Shown here: positions 34,301-41,852 of the stretch, in pieces
How the letters are laid out: every line of letters starts with the position of its first letter
Position numbering within the stretch: the stretch's first letter is position 1
NCBI GenBank assembly: GCA_016235455.1
Contig: JACRKZ010000018.1
Span: 1-64,000, forward strand
Reading direction: 5' to 3'
Length of the DNA stretch: 64,000 bases
Origin: Armatimonadota bacterium
Lineage (GTDB): Bacteria; Armatimonadota; UBA10988
Position numbers and translations under genes: made by a program
Notes under the pieces: generated by a model
Database searches by the model: none
Told to the model about the DNA's origin: nothing
Seen by the model: only the letters and a program-made list of their open reading frames with translations

Positions 34301-36116
34301 CCGCGCCGTTGGTGCCTTTGTCGGGGGCATAGCGGATCTGACCGCTCTGCGGGTCAAGCGCATAGGCCTCGAGCAGGCCGATCTTCTCGCCGCCGGCCGA
34401 TGCGGGCTTGACGCCGACGAACTTGAACAGCGACTCGCTGCCCTCGACCATCTCCACCATGTTGCCGCGCACACCCATATAGGACTTGGACGGTGTGCGC
34501 AGCACGGCCAGCGCGTTGGGCACGGCCTTGTCCGGAATGAAGCTCTCGCGCGGGTCGAACAGCGCCACGCGGCCGCCAATGGTGGCGAAGCCGCCCTGGC
34601 CGTGGATGCGCTGCAGATCGCTGCGGTCGGGCACCGGCACCTGCTCCTCGTTGAGCACGATGTCGTACATGCACTTGAGGAAGCGCGCCTGTTTGAAGAC
34701 GTTGTCGAAGTCGACGCGGTCCACGGTGTCGAAGGGCGTGTCGACCAGCGGCCGCGAGTCGTCGATGGTGCAGAAGGCGACGCCGAGGCCGTTGGCGCTG
34801 GTGAACAGCTCACTGCCGAAGGCCACCTTACCTGGGATGAAGTTGGCCCAGGTCTTGCCCTGCACGGGGTTGATGCCGTCGGCGAACGACTCGTCGGGGT
34901 TCTCGCCGAGCGCCTCGGCCACGTTCTGCGCGCGTTCGCGGCAGACCCGGCCCAGATCGGCGAAGCGCTGGCGCACATCGTCGCGCTGGTCGAAGAAGTG
35001 ACCCTTGTAGAACAGGCCGACGCCCTTGGTCTTCGAGGCGATATCCAGACTCGAGTACAAGGAGATCGGATCGCTACCGTCGGAGATGGACTGGAAGTGC
35101 TGGTCCAGATACTGTCTGGTACCCGCCAGCGCCTGGAAGTGGCCGGCGGTGAGCAGCAGCCTCACGCTCCGCGCGGGCGGCCGGGCCACGAATTCGCGCG
35201 CCAGTTCCAACAGCACCGCGGCGCCGAGCGCCGACTCCGCGCCGGGCGCCAGGCTGGGCACCACGGAGATGGAGTCGTAGAAGGCCTCGATGACCACCGT
35301 CTGCCCGGCGAGCTGGGGGCTCGAGCCGGGGATGTTGGCCACGATGTTGCGCACCGGCCGGCGCATCCACGGCATCTCGGAGCGCAGCCGCACGCGCAGG
35401 CCAGGCTGGTGCTCCAAGCGGGTCTGCAGCAGGTCGGCATCACGCCGGGCAATGTAGAAGCGCGGCATGTCGATGGGGATGGACGAGAACTTGGCCTCGA
35501 CCTCACCACGAATGGTGTCGGCCGGCTCGACGAAGATGATGGCCTGCGCGCCCAGTCGTGGTGCGTTGAGCCAATCGCTGCCGCAGTTGAACTCGATCAG
35601 CGCGATGCCGTTCTCGATGGCCGTGCCGTCGTAGTCGCGCAGCTTGCTCATGCCGCCGTAGACCAACTGCGAGGTCAGTCCGGTAGGCGGCAACTGGCTG
35701 GTGCGCACCAGGTTGGGCCACATCGAGTGCAACGGCAAGGGCTTGCCCACGGGCCGGCCTTGCGCGTCCAGCACGTCCAGGCTGGCGCCGGCGTCGACCG
35801 GCACGGTGACCGAGAAGTCCTCGTAGCGGACGTCCTGCACACCGATCTGCTCAAGCTGCTCGCGCAGATAGATGGCGGCCTGGTCACAGCCGGGGTAGCC
35901 GCTGACCCGCGAGCCAAGCTTGACCAGCTCCTCGACGTAGCCGCGCAGGCGCTGCTCATCGAGCCCGCCGGCCAGGCGCGTGAAACGTGCACGGTCGCCC
36001 GCGGTCACCGCGGCAACCTGCGCGCTCGCCTGCTCGGCGTGCGACAGCGCAACGAGGATTGCACACAACCCGACCAGCACCACCCGGTAGCGGGGCCAAC
36101 GGAGCGTCACCGTCAT
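31392..36116 (-). CDS. Fusion of M28-like (pseudo)peptidase and FtsX-type permease domains
   Basis: 1574 residues with a signal anchor at 10-30. Residues 45-500 follow the M28 aminopeptidase fold, but metal ligands have changed: AHYDS is AFYDS, GANDNASG is GAESALG, the Glu-Glu is GHF, and YHTPxDT is VDTPFDT; the Asp in SSLDIAS remains. Further on come hydrophobic segments near 850-930, a MacB-like extracytoplasmic region beginning FNLGISNMRRRPLRTALT, and an FtsX domain around 1260-1400 (AALIVLNTMLGAVYERFSEI, IFSSIGLAPSHVAILFLAEA). A cytoplasmic tail has an acidic coiled coil. FtsX proteins normally pair with an ABC ATPase; none is in the window. ATG 36116 precedes the signal sequence. Probably a binding or mechanotransmitting complex, not a peptidase. 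Confidence 0.82.
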   Translation of the reverse strand: MTVTLRWPRYRVVLVGLCAILVALSHAEQASAQVAAVTAGDRARFTRLAGGLDEQRLRGYVEELVKLGSRVSGYPGCDQAAIYLREQLEQIGVQDVRYEDFSVTVPVDAGASLDVLDAQGRPVGKPLPLHSMWPNLVRTSQLPPTGLTSQLVYGGMSKLRDYDGTAIENGIALIEFNCGSDWLNAPRLGAQAIIFVEPADTIRGEVEAKFSSIPIDMPRFYIARRDADLLQTRLEHQPGLRVRLRSEMPWMRRPVRNIVANIPGSSPQLAGQTVVIEAFYDSISVVPSLAPGAESALGAAVLLELAREFVARPPARSVRLLLTAGHFQALAGTRQYLDQHFQSISDGSDPISLYSSLDIASKTKGVGLFYKGHFFDQRDDVRQRFADLGRVCRERAQNVAEALGENPDESFADGINPVQGKTWANFIPGKVAFGSELFTSANGLGVAFCTIDDSRPLVDTPFDTVDRVDFDNVFKQARFLKCMYDIVLNEEQVPVPDRSDLQRIHGQGGFATIGGRVALFDPRESFIPDKAVPNALAVLRTPSKSYMGVRGNMVEMVEGSESLFKFVGVKPASAGGEKIGLLEAYALDPQSGQIRYAPDKGTNGAAAYPTEVTVDIARRDATVVVFQCVSTALFELVDPQTMEALKTLSVYDGRTDSEPQQYGFCLVKPEPGQSHVETTAVVFSRPGSRFKVVMGSGLASKRFILINSYAKKGQVPNQPDRFPKVANDRDAAEGFGYEVLGAGTGVFLPKDKIGTTEDRISRAVYYTPYMTATDMWNLDEFRISQLRRFRIVNQQIDDLHKQAADRLKVARTALAERRFQDFEASARAAHGFEARAYPDVQKTADDVVKGVIFYLALLLPFAFFAERLLFARPQINRQIREMVLIFAFVFLVFSRVHPAFKITMNPVIILLAFIMLALSLLVIFIIAGKFEEQLKELQRQMGGTHSADIGRLGVTTAAFNLGISNMRRRPLRTALTCSTLVLLTFTVLSFTSVVQQLRFNTVRAPGKPGYQGIMVRSATWRPLEEQGYTLLKDEFGQDHAVAGRSWFYTSELGEQSFVSITSNKSNAGYDAKALCGLTPEESKVTQIDKALKHGRWFTKADVYSCVLPEGIADAFNLDEKDIGTTKIRINGVEFQLVGIFDNARLKQIDDLDGEMITPVDFIMMQQMQGQQGAGGGGGSGEGEQGFQEYLHLTPDATVFVPFDTLINMGGSLRSITTDFSNVESVKKRLAELMPRLGFNLYAGRGDEIVRYSSVSSTSVSGLADLLVPIAIAALIVLNTMLGAVYERFSEIGIFSSIGLAPSHVAILFLAEALVYSIIGAILGYLMGQVLSFLLGQFNLLQGLSLNYSSLAAIWSTFVVIGVVFLSTLYPAKKAGEVATPGVERRWRVPDPDGDEWTIPLPFSVTGKQAVAMNKFLAEWFNAYEEYSIGDFVTESTRLNAVQGVYGEGYEVSLMAWLAPFDLGVSQHVTLRTRLTDMKDVYEIDIVLVRESGDVSSWMRVNRRFLNTLRKQFLIWRTIPAEEKELYLLDEEERVEERRKLMSQIRTAAQEALEASEATKAEADDAEKAAGDDQV

Positions 36117-36763
36117 GGGGCCATTTCCCTGTTCACAGAGCAAGCTGGAGCCACGCAAGGGTGGCCGCCGAGGAAGGGGCTCTGACGAACGGCGCGACTG
36201 TAGCAGAAATCAAACGCCGCGTCAACCACGCTCCAAACCTCCTCGGGCCCGCTTGTCAGGCGGGATTGGCACCCCGCGGGCCATGGCTTTGGGCTCGCGT
36301 CGTTCACCATATTCACCGGTTTGCCCAGGACTCCTTCTGGCGCTTGGGAACCATGGTCGAGTCGCCGCGCGTTTGGGGGTCGCGCCACGGAGTCGTCGGC
36401 ATGGCAGACCCAGGGGAGCACGCCGTAGTCGAGGCCAACGGCCTCGGCGGCGGCTCCGCTGTTTGCTTCGGTCTCTGGATGGGGCGGCCCTTGTGGGCGG
36501 CGGCCGAGGCCACGGGTGCCTGGTTGCGTGGCGGCGCCACAAGGCACAGGCGGCGTTGCTGGGCGGGCTGGTGCCTTTGCCGTCCGCCTGGGGGCTGTCG
36601 CCGTGGCTCGCCGCGGTCAGTCGAAGCGACTGCGTACCGCCCGCGGCATGCGCGCTGGCGCAGGTCGTTGGCGATCTTGGCTGGACACCGCGCAGTCCCG
36701 ATGATGTACACTTAGGATCGGTCGGCAGTGGAGCCCGCCGCCGGCCTGTCTGGGGTGAACGCC
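36117..36763. other. 647-base spacer with no supported gene
   Basis: Between the divergent M28/FtsX and TPR genes. Near the left end it must hold the leftward promoter. From ATG 36401 one forward frame reads MADPGEHAVVEANGLGGG and then ATGAWLRGGATR; after about 36535 a second forward frame looks more protein-like (AALLGGLVPLPSAWGLSPWL). This could be a decayed gene with a frameshift or only GC-driven open frames. I cannot name a family. TACACT at 36706-36711 could be a -10 for the TPR gene, without a good -35. Confidence 0.3.
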
Positions 36764-38035
36764 ATGACTTACCAAGAGCTCTACGATGCCGGTTTGGCCG
36801 CGCTACGCGCGCAGCGCGCGGCGGAAGCCGTTGCGCCGTTGACCGAATGCACGCAATTGGCCCCCGAGCAGCCCGACGCCTGGTTGTTCCTCGGCGTGGC
36901 GCACGGCATGTTGGACAGCGTCGACGAGGCACGCGCCGCACTGGAGCACGCCGGTGAGCTGGCGCCCAACGATGCGCGCGTGCTCTACAACCTGGGCCGG
37001 CTGGCGCAGCGCTCAGGCGACTTCGATGCGGCACGCGATCAGCTGCGGCGCTGTCTGGCACTCGACCCGTCCAACCAGCGGGCCCGCGAGGCGCTGGCCA
37101 GCGTGGAGCCGGCCAACCTGGGCGAGCCGGCCCAGCCCGACCAAGTCATCCGGCCGACGCGGCCCGAGGGGTTGGGCCCGCTGGCTGGCTGGGTGGAGAT
37201 GCCGGCCCTCGATGGCCGCGCGGTGCTGCGCATGATGCCCGTGCTGGCCGTCGCGGTCGGCGTCGTCTCCGCCATCGACTCGTTCGCCGCCGCGGCCGCG
37301 GGCGGCTTCCGCGTGACCAGCCTCCAGCTGGCGCTGGGCACCGCGGCGTTCGTCGTGCTGCTGCAACCGATCTTGGCGGGCCTCCTGGGCGCCGCGTGCG
37401 CCAAGACCTATACGTTCTTCGCCCAACGTTTCACCGCGCCGCGGATGAGGCTGGAGCAGGTCGCCGGCAAGCAGCGCCTGGTCGAGATCGACCCGATGAG
37501 CGCCGGCCGCGCCATGCTCTGGTGGTCGGTGCCGTCGCTGATCCTGATGTGCCTCGTGATGGTGGCCATGGTCCCGTACTTCGCGTCGGCGGCCTCCACG
37601 GCCTCCCGTGCGGCCGTGACCACGACGGGTGTACTGCTGGGTGCCGTGATCGGCGTTGTCTTCGCCCTGCCCATCTCGGCCATCATCCTCTATGTCCTGG
37701 GCCTGATTGGCGGGCTCATCTACAACCTGGTGGCCACCTACACCGGTGGCATCGAGGCTGCTTTCACGCCGCGCGGCGCCGAGATCGAGGCGACCGACGT
37801 GTCCTGGCAGCCCACGGCCAGCACCCTGTTCTGGTGCAATGTCCCACTGATGGGCCTGATGCTGGCCGCGATGGCCATGACGGCAGCCATGCCGGCCACC
37901 GGCTCCGCCGGGGCGGCGGGTCATCTGGCCAACTGCGTGACCCTGGCGCTGTCGCCGTTCGTGCGGGTCGCGGCTTACCGCAAGGCCCAGCCGTCGATCG
38001 GCGGCTTCCGCTTCATCGTCCGTCCGCTCGACTGA
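36764..38035 (+). CDS. TPR-domain membrane protein
   Basis: 423 residues. The first 115 form about three tetratricopeptide repeats (GLAALRAQRAAEAVAPLTEC, PDAWLFLGVAHGMLDSVDEA, ARVLYNLGRLAQRSGDFDAA) that mediate protein contacts. After a linker come five to six hydrophobic segments with a Yip1-like layout (LAVAVGVVSAIDSFAAAAAG, LILMCLVMVAMVPYF, AIILYVLGLIGGLIYNLVAT). No catalytic motif. ATG 36764 has only a weak ribosome site (GGGG), and the frame is open upstream to about 36728. The TldD gene follows after 14 bases. Probably anchors a complex at the membrane; exact role unknown. Confidence 0.8.
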   Translation: MTYQELYDAGLAALRAQRAAEAVAPLTECTQLAPEQPDAWLFLGVAHGMLDSVDEARAALEHAGELAPNDARVLYNLGRLAQRSGDFDAARDQLRRCLALDPSNQRAREALASVEPANLGEPAQPDQVIRPTRPEGLGPLAGWVEMPALDGRAVLRMMPVLAVAVGVVSAIDSFAAAAAGGFRVTSLQLALGTAAFVVLLQPILAGLLGAACAKTYTFFAQRFTAPRMRLEQVAGKQRLVEIDPMSAGRAMLWWSVPSLILMCLVMVAMVPYFASAASTASRAAVTTTGVLLGAVIGVVFALPISAIILYVLGLIGGLIYNLVATYTGGIEAAFTPRGAEIEATDVSWQPTASTLFWCNVPLMGLMLAAMAMTAAMPATGSAGAAGHLANCVTLALSPFVRVAAYRKAQPSIGGFRFIVRPLD

Positions 38036-38049
38036 CCCGAGGAGTCTCC

Positions 38050-39495
38050 ATGGGCGACCAACTCACCCGCGGGCTCGAAGCCGCGCTGACCTCCGGTGCG
38101 TCGTATGCCGACGCACGCCTGCTCACCGTGGATACCGAATACCTGGCCGCGCGGCGTGGCCAGGTGGCCGCGGTGCATCGCGAAGAGGAGACCGGCCTGT
38201 CGGTGCGCGTGCTGGTCGATGGCGCTTGGGGTTTCGGCTCCACCGCCGACCTGAGCAGCGACGGCGTGGCGCGCGCTGCGGCGTTCGCCGTGGCCAACGC
38301 CCGCGACACCGCGCGGCTGCGACTGGCGCCGGTGGAACTCGCGCCCGAGCCCGCGCTCACGGCCAGCTACGAGACGCCGTACCAACGCGATCCGACCAGC
38401 GTGCCGCTGACGGAGAAGCTCGACCTGCTGGTTGAGGTGGTGCGGCGCATGGAGGAGCATCCTGGCGTGGCCGTGGCCGATGCCTCCATGGAATTCCGCA
38501 CCGAGCGCCAGAGGCAGCTCACCAGCGAGGGCAGCGACCTGACGCAGACCATTCGCTTCGCCGGCGTGGGCATGGGCGCCACCTCGGTCGGGCCAGGCGG
38601 TGTGCAGCGGCGCAGCTACCCCAATTCCTGGGGACAGTACATTTCGGGCGGCTATGAACTGGTCGACGAGAGCGACCTGCCGAGTCACTGCGCTCGACTG
38701 GCCGCCGAGGCCGCCGCGCTGCAAGAGGCCGACGTCTGTCCCAGCGGCCGCTTCGACCTCATTCTGGACCCGCGGCAGCTCACGCTGCAGATCCATGAGA
38801 GCGTGGGCCACCCGCTGGAGCTCGACCGCGTGCTGGGCGGCGAGGCCAACTACGCGGGTACCAGCTTCGCCACACCCGAGAAGTTGGGCCACCTGCAGTA
38901 CGGCAGCCCGCTGGTCAACCTGACCGCCGACGCCACCTTGCCCCGCGGCGTGGCCACGTTCGGCTTCGATGATGAAGGCGTGGCGGCGCAGCGCTGGCCG
39001 CTGGTGGCGGACGGCGTTCTGGCCGGTTATCTGACCTCGCGCGAGTATGCAGGCGCCATCGGCGAGGCGCGCAGCCGCGGCGCCATGCGGGCCGACGGCT
39101 GGCACAACGCGCCGATCGTGCGCATGGTCAACATCAACCTGGAGCCCGGCCGCGAGGACCTGCTGCTCGATGACCTGATCGCCGACACCAAGCACGGCAT
39201 CTACATGAGCACGAACCGCTCGTGGAGCATCGACCAGCGCCGCGTCAACTTCCAGTTCGGCTGCGAGATCGCCTGGGAGATCCGCGACGGCAAGCTGGGC
39301 CGGATGTTGCGCAACCCCGTCTACCACGGGCTGACGACCGAGTTCTGGGGCAGCTGTGACGCCATCGCCGGGCCACGCGCCTGGGAACCTTGGGGCATCA
39401 ACAACTGCGGTAAGGGCCAACCTGGCCAGCGCGCCGAGATGACCCACGGGTCCAGTCCGACGCGCTTCCGGCAGGTGGCTTGCGGTACTGCTTAG
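38050..39495 (+). CDS. tldD: TldD-family metallopeptidase
   Basis: 481 residues, usual TldD length. The HExxxH zinc motif is LQIHESVGHPLELDRVLGGE around residue 260, followed by NYAGTSFATP and YGSPLVNLTADAT, all characteristic of the catalytic subunit. TldD with TldE degrades unfolded peptides and processes modified peptides such as microcins inside the cell. Here no TldE gene is adjacent; the next gene is an unrelated secreted protein. ATG 38050 follows GAGGAG. It is in a short series with the TPR membrane protein. Family certain. Confidence 0.92.
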   Translation: MGDQLTRGLEAALTSGASYADARLLTVDTEYLAARRGQVAAVHREEETGLSVRVLVDGAWGFGSTADLSSDGVARAAAFAVANARDTARLRLAPVELAPEPALTASYETPYQRDPTSVPLTEKLDLLVEVVRRMEEHPGVAVADASMEFRTERQRQLTSEGSDLTQTIRFAGVGMGATSVGPGGVQRRSYPNSWGQYISGGYELVDESDLPSHCARLAAEAAALQEADVCPSGRFDLILDPRQLTLQIHESVGHPLELDRVLGGEANYAGTSFATPEKLGHLQYGSPLVNLTADATLPRGVATFGFDDEGVAAQRWPLVADGVLAGYLTSREYAGAIGEARSRGAMRADGWHNAPIVRMVNINLEPGREDLLLDDLIADTKHGIYMSTNRSWSIDQRRVNFQFGCEIAWEIRDGKLGRMLRNPVYHGLTTEFWGSCDAIAGPRAWEPWGINNCGKGQPGQRAEMTHGSSPTRFRQVACGTA

Positions 39496-39510
39496 GCGAG
39501 GAGACGCTTG

Positions 39511-40497
39511 ATGAAGTGTGCACGGTGGTTGCTCGTAGCGGTCTTGGCGGCGGCGATGGGCTCGGCGCAGGTGGACCAGCGCCCGGGCATCAATGGCGAG
39601 TTCGGCAAGTCGTACCACCTGGGCTCCGCTGACAATGGTATCGAGTTCACGCTCAAGAGCGTCGAGTACTCCGTCAGCCGCGCCAACGTGGGCGACACAT
39701 GCTACGCCTCGGACAAGGCCAGCCGGCTGATGATCATCCACTACTCAGCGCAGAACGCCACCAGGGACGACATGCAAACCGGCTCGCTGGTCACCTTCAC
39801 CGCGGTCACGGCCGAGAAGGAGAACCGCGAGATGCAGGTCTGGCCTGGCGTCGAGGGCACCAACCAGTACCTGCCCGACAACCTGAAGCCGGCCCAGCGT
39901 ATCGAGTGCTTCTCGGTGATCCCGGTGCCCGACAAGGATGTCGTGCCCAAGCTCATCGCCATGCGCACCGAGAACGACAACGTCATCCGCTATAGCCTCG
40001 ACGGCAAGATCAAGCCGCTGCCCGCCAAGTACGCCGATCCCGCCGACAAGACCGGCCTGACGCCACTCGAATCGCTGCCCGCCAAGGCCGGCGAGCTGAC
40101 GCCCATGGGTCCGTTCGACCTGCGCGTGGACAAGTGGGAGACGCTGACCGGCACCATCCCCGACAGCGACCTGGCCGATGGCTACTACTACTTCGCCGTG
40201 ACCGTCACGCTCAAGAACCAATCGAGGATCGATTACGGCGTCGATGCCAGCAACTGGGCGTCGCTCGTGACCGAGGACGACGCCAAGGTTGAGAATCCGC
40301 TGCTCGTCTCGGCAACGCGCCCCAAGATCGTGGAACTCGAAGTCAAGGCTGGTGCCGAGCTGACCGCGCGCCTGGTCTTCCAGGTCGAAAAGGACACCAA
40401 GGTCAAGTCCTTTGTGATGCACGGCCCGGTTGACCATGGCTTCGATTCCGAGAGCCGACCGGTGGTGGTCATGACCACGGAGGCGCCCAAGCCGTGA
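39511..40497 (+). CDS. Secreted hypothetical protein, 328 aa
   Basis: The signal peptide is CARWLLVAVLAAAMGSAQ. The mature protein is beta-rich, with two parts that each read like an Ig-like or DUF4352-type fold (IEFTLKSVEYSVSRANVGD, then FDLRVDKWETLTGTIPDSDL and YYYFAVTVTLKNQSRIDYG). No enzyme motif. GAGGAG is before ATG 39511; a TTG lies immediately upstream. The following gene begins with GTG overlapping the stop, so the two are co-translated. Extracytoplasmic ligand or surface protein is the most that can be said. Confidence 0.75.
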   Translation: MKCARWLLVAVLAAAMGSAQVDQRPGINGEFGKSYHLGSADNGIEFTLKSVEYSVSRANVGDTCYASDKASRLMIIHYSAQNATRDDMQTGSLVTFTAVTAEKENREMQVWPGVEGTNQYLPDNLKPAQRIECFSVIPVPDKDVVPKLIAMRTENDNVIRYSLDGKIKPLPAKYADPADKTGLTPLESLPAKAGELTPMGPFDLRVDKWETLTGTIPDSDLADGYYYFAVTVTLKNQSRIDYGVDASNWASLVTEDDAKVENPLLVSATRPKIVELEVKAGAELTARLVFQVEKDTKVKSFVMHGPVDHGFDSESRPVVVMTTEAPKP

Positions 40498-41738
40498 CCG
40501 AAGAGCAGTTGCTGGACAGCGCCGAGGTGGTCTCGCGCCACCGCGCCGCGCTACAGCCGCACCTCGCGGAGTCACTGGCCTGCTTGCCGGACCTGCCGCG
40601 CTTCCTCGCGCCCGAGTTCGTGCTCTGGGCGCGCGAGTTCGCCGGCCTGCCAGCGGAGCTGGACGCACCGTTGACCGAGACAGCGCGGGCCATTGCCGGC
40701 CATGCCGGTCTGCGCGGGCTGATCTGGCATCAGAGCCGCCTGCTGTATGATCACCTGGACCACCCGACCGACGCCTGCGGTGGCTGGCCGACGTTCGAGC
40801 ATGTGCTGGGCGACCAGGCCGGACTGTACTACCTGATCCTCTGTTTCGAGGTGCTGCCGCGCATGGTCGAGCGGCATCGCGAACGCGGCATCCCCGAGTC
40901 AGTCTCGCGCGCCTGCTGCACCCACTTCCGCGAATCCCTGCGGCTGTACGGCCTGACTCGGGGCGGCGCGCTCGGCGTGTCGCCCCGAGTGCTGTTCTGG
41001 CTGCGCAACCATCTCGCCGGCCGGCTCATCACGCTCGGTCGGTTCGAATACATGGTGCGGCCCTTCACCGATCGCGCGCGTGTCTTCCGACGACGCGCGG
41101 ATGGCGCCGTGGTGGCATTGGACCGCGGCGGACAGTGGTTCAACGCACACGGTTACCTGGACGCTGGGGCCACCTCGGGCTGGCAGAGCGTCTACCAGGA
41201 GACCGAGTCCGCCTGGACCGGCACGCCGCTGCATCCCGCGGGGCATGCGCTGCCGGACCCGGTGTCGCTGGCCAAGGCGGAGTGGGACCTGGCCCTGGCG
41301 CCGGGCGAGCCGATCCTGGAAGTCCACATCCCCGCCGGCGGGCAGATGACCCTCGACCGCGCGCTGGACTCTATGCGTCAGGCGCCGCCGTTCTTCCGGC
41401 GGCACTTCGCCGATCAGCCGTTCCGCGGGTTCGGCACCTTCTCCTGGATCCTCGACCCCGAGATCCCGGTCTGGTACGGCCCCGAGACCAACATGGCACA
41501 GTGGGAACGGGAGTTGTATCTGTTCCCCTACCCCTCGAGCGGCCGCGATGGCCTGTACTTCGTGTTCGGCGAGGCGCCCATCGACCCGCCCAACCTGCCG
41601 CGCGACACCAGTCTGCGCCGCGCCGTACTCGACCGCCTCGCCGCGGGCGGCGGCATCCGCGCAGGGGGCATGTTCGTGCTGCTCGACGAGCTCGACGCGC
41701 TGGGCACGCAGCCCTATCGCCGCATCTGGCCATTCTGA
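40494..41738 (+). CDS. Acyltransferase-like protein with GNAT_C-type C-terminal domain
   Basis: 414 residues, soluble. The first 170 are helical (VLWAREFAGLPAELDAPLTE onward); the rest has the segments of the paired NAT_N/GNAT_C family: LGRFEYMVRPFTDRARVFRR, QETESAWTGTPLHPAGHALP, LEVHIPAGGQMTLDRALDSM, APPFFRRHFADQPFRGFGTF and WILDPEIPVW. The family has a GNAT fold but its acyl acceptor is unknown. GTG 40494 overlaps the preceding stop by four bases. It is convergent with the Gfo/Idh gene across a large palindrome. Moderately sure of the family. Confidence 0.65.
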   Translation: MTEEQLLDSAEVVSRHRAALQPHLAESLACLPDLPRFLAPEFVLWAREFAGLPAELDAPLTETARAIAGHAGLRGLIWHQSRLLYDHLDHPTDACGGWPTFEHVLGDQAGLYYLILCFEVLPRMVERHRERGIPESVSRACCTHFRESLRLYGLTRGGALGVSPRVLFWLRNHLAGRLITLGRFEYMVRPFTDRARVFRRRADGAVVALDRGGQWFNAHGYLDAGATSGWQSVYQETESAWTGTPLHPAGHALPDPVSLAKAEWDLALAPGEPILEVHIPAGGQMTLDRALDSMRQAPPFFRRHFADQPFRGFGTFSWILDPEIPVWYGPETNMAQWERELYLFPYPSSGRDGLYFVFGEAPIDPPNLPRDTSLRRAVLDRLAAGGGIRAGGMFVLLDELDALGTQPYRRIWPF

Positions 41739-41740
41739 AA

Positions 41741-41851
41741 CCGGATGAGGGCCGAAGGCCCGGCGCCATACCAGCCCAGGGCAACGGCCTGGGTACGCGC
41801 GTGAGGCGTCGCCTCACGCTGGTATGACACCGGGCCTTCGGCCCTCATCGG
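41741..41851. repeat. Large branched inverted repeat between convergent genes
   Basis: Arms of about 34 bases, 41741-41775 and 41818-41851, are nearly exact reverse complements (common core ATGAGGGCCGAAGGCCCGG, then CATACCAGC). Within each arm GGGCC pairs with GGCCC around three bases. The interior holds CCCAGG/CCTGGG and the perfect hairpin GCGTGAGGC-GTC-GCCTCACGC. As RNA from either strand it would form a branched structure. It begins two bases after one stop codon and ends just before the other, so it can serve as a bidirectional terminator. It may also be a dispersed repeat of this genome. Confidence 0.8.
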
Positions 41852-41852
41852 A

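Noticed and set aside
32208..36185. A very long open frame antisense to the M28/FtsX gene
   Set aside because: High third-position GC in the true gene keeps stops out of the opposite strand; the translation is low-complexity in His, Arg, Asp and Glu with no domain.
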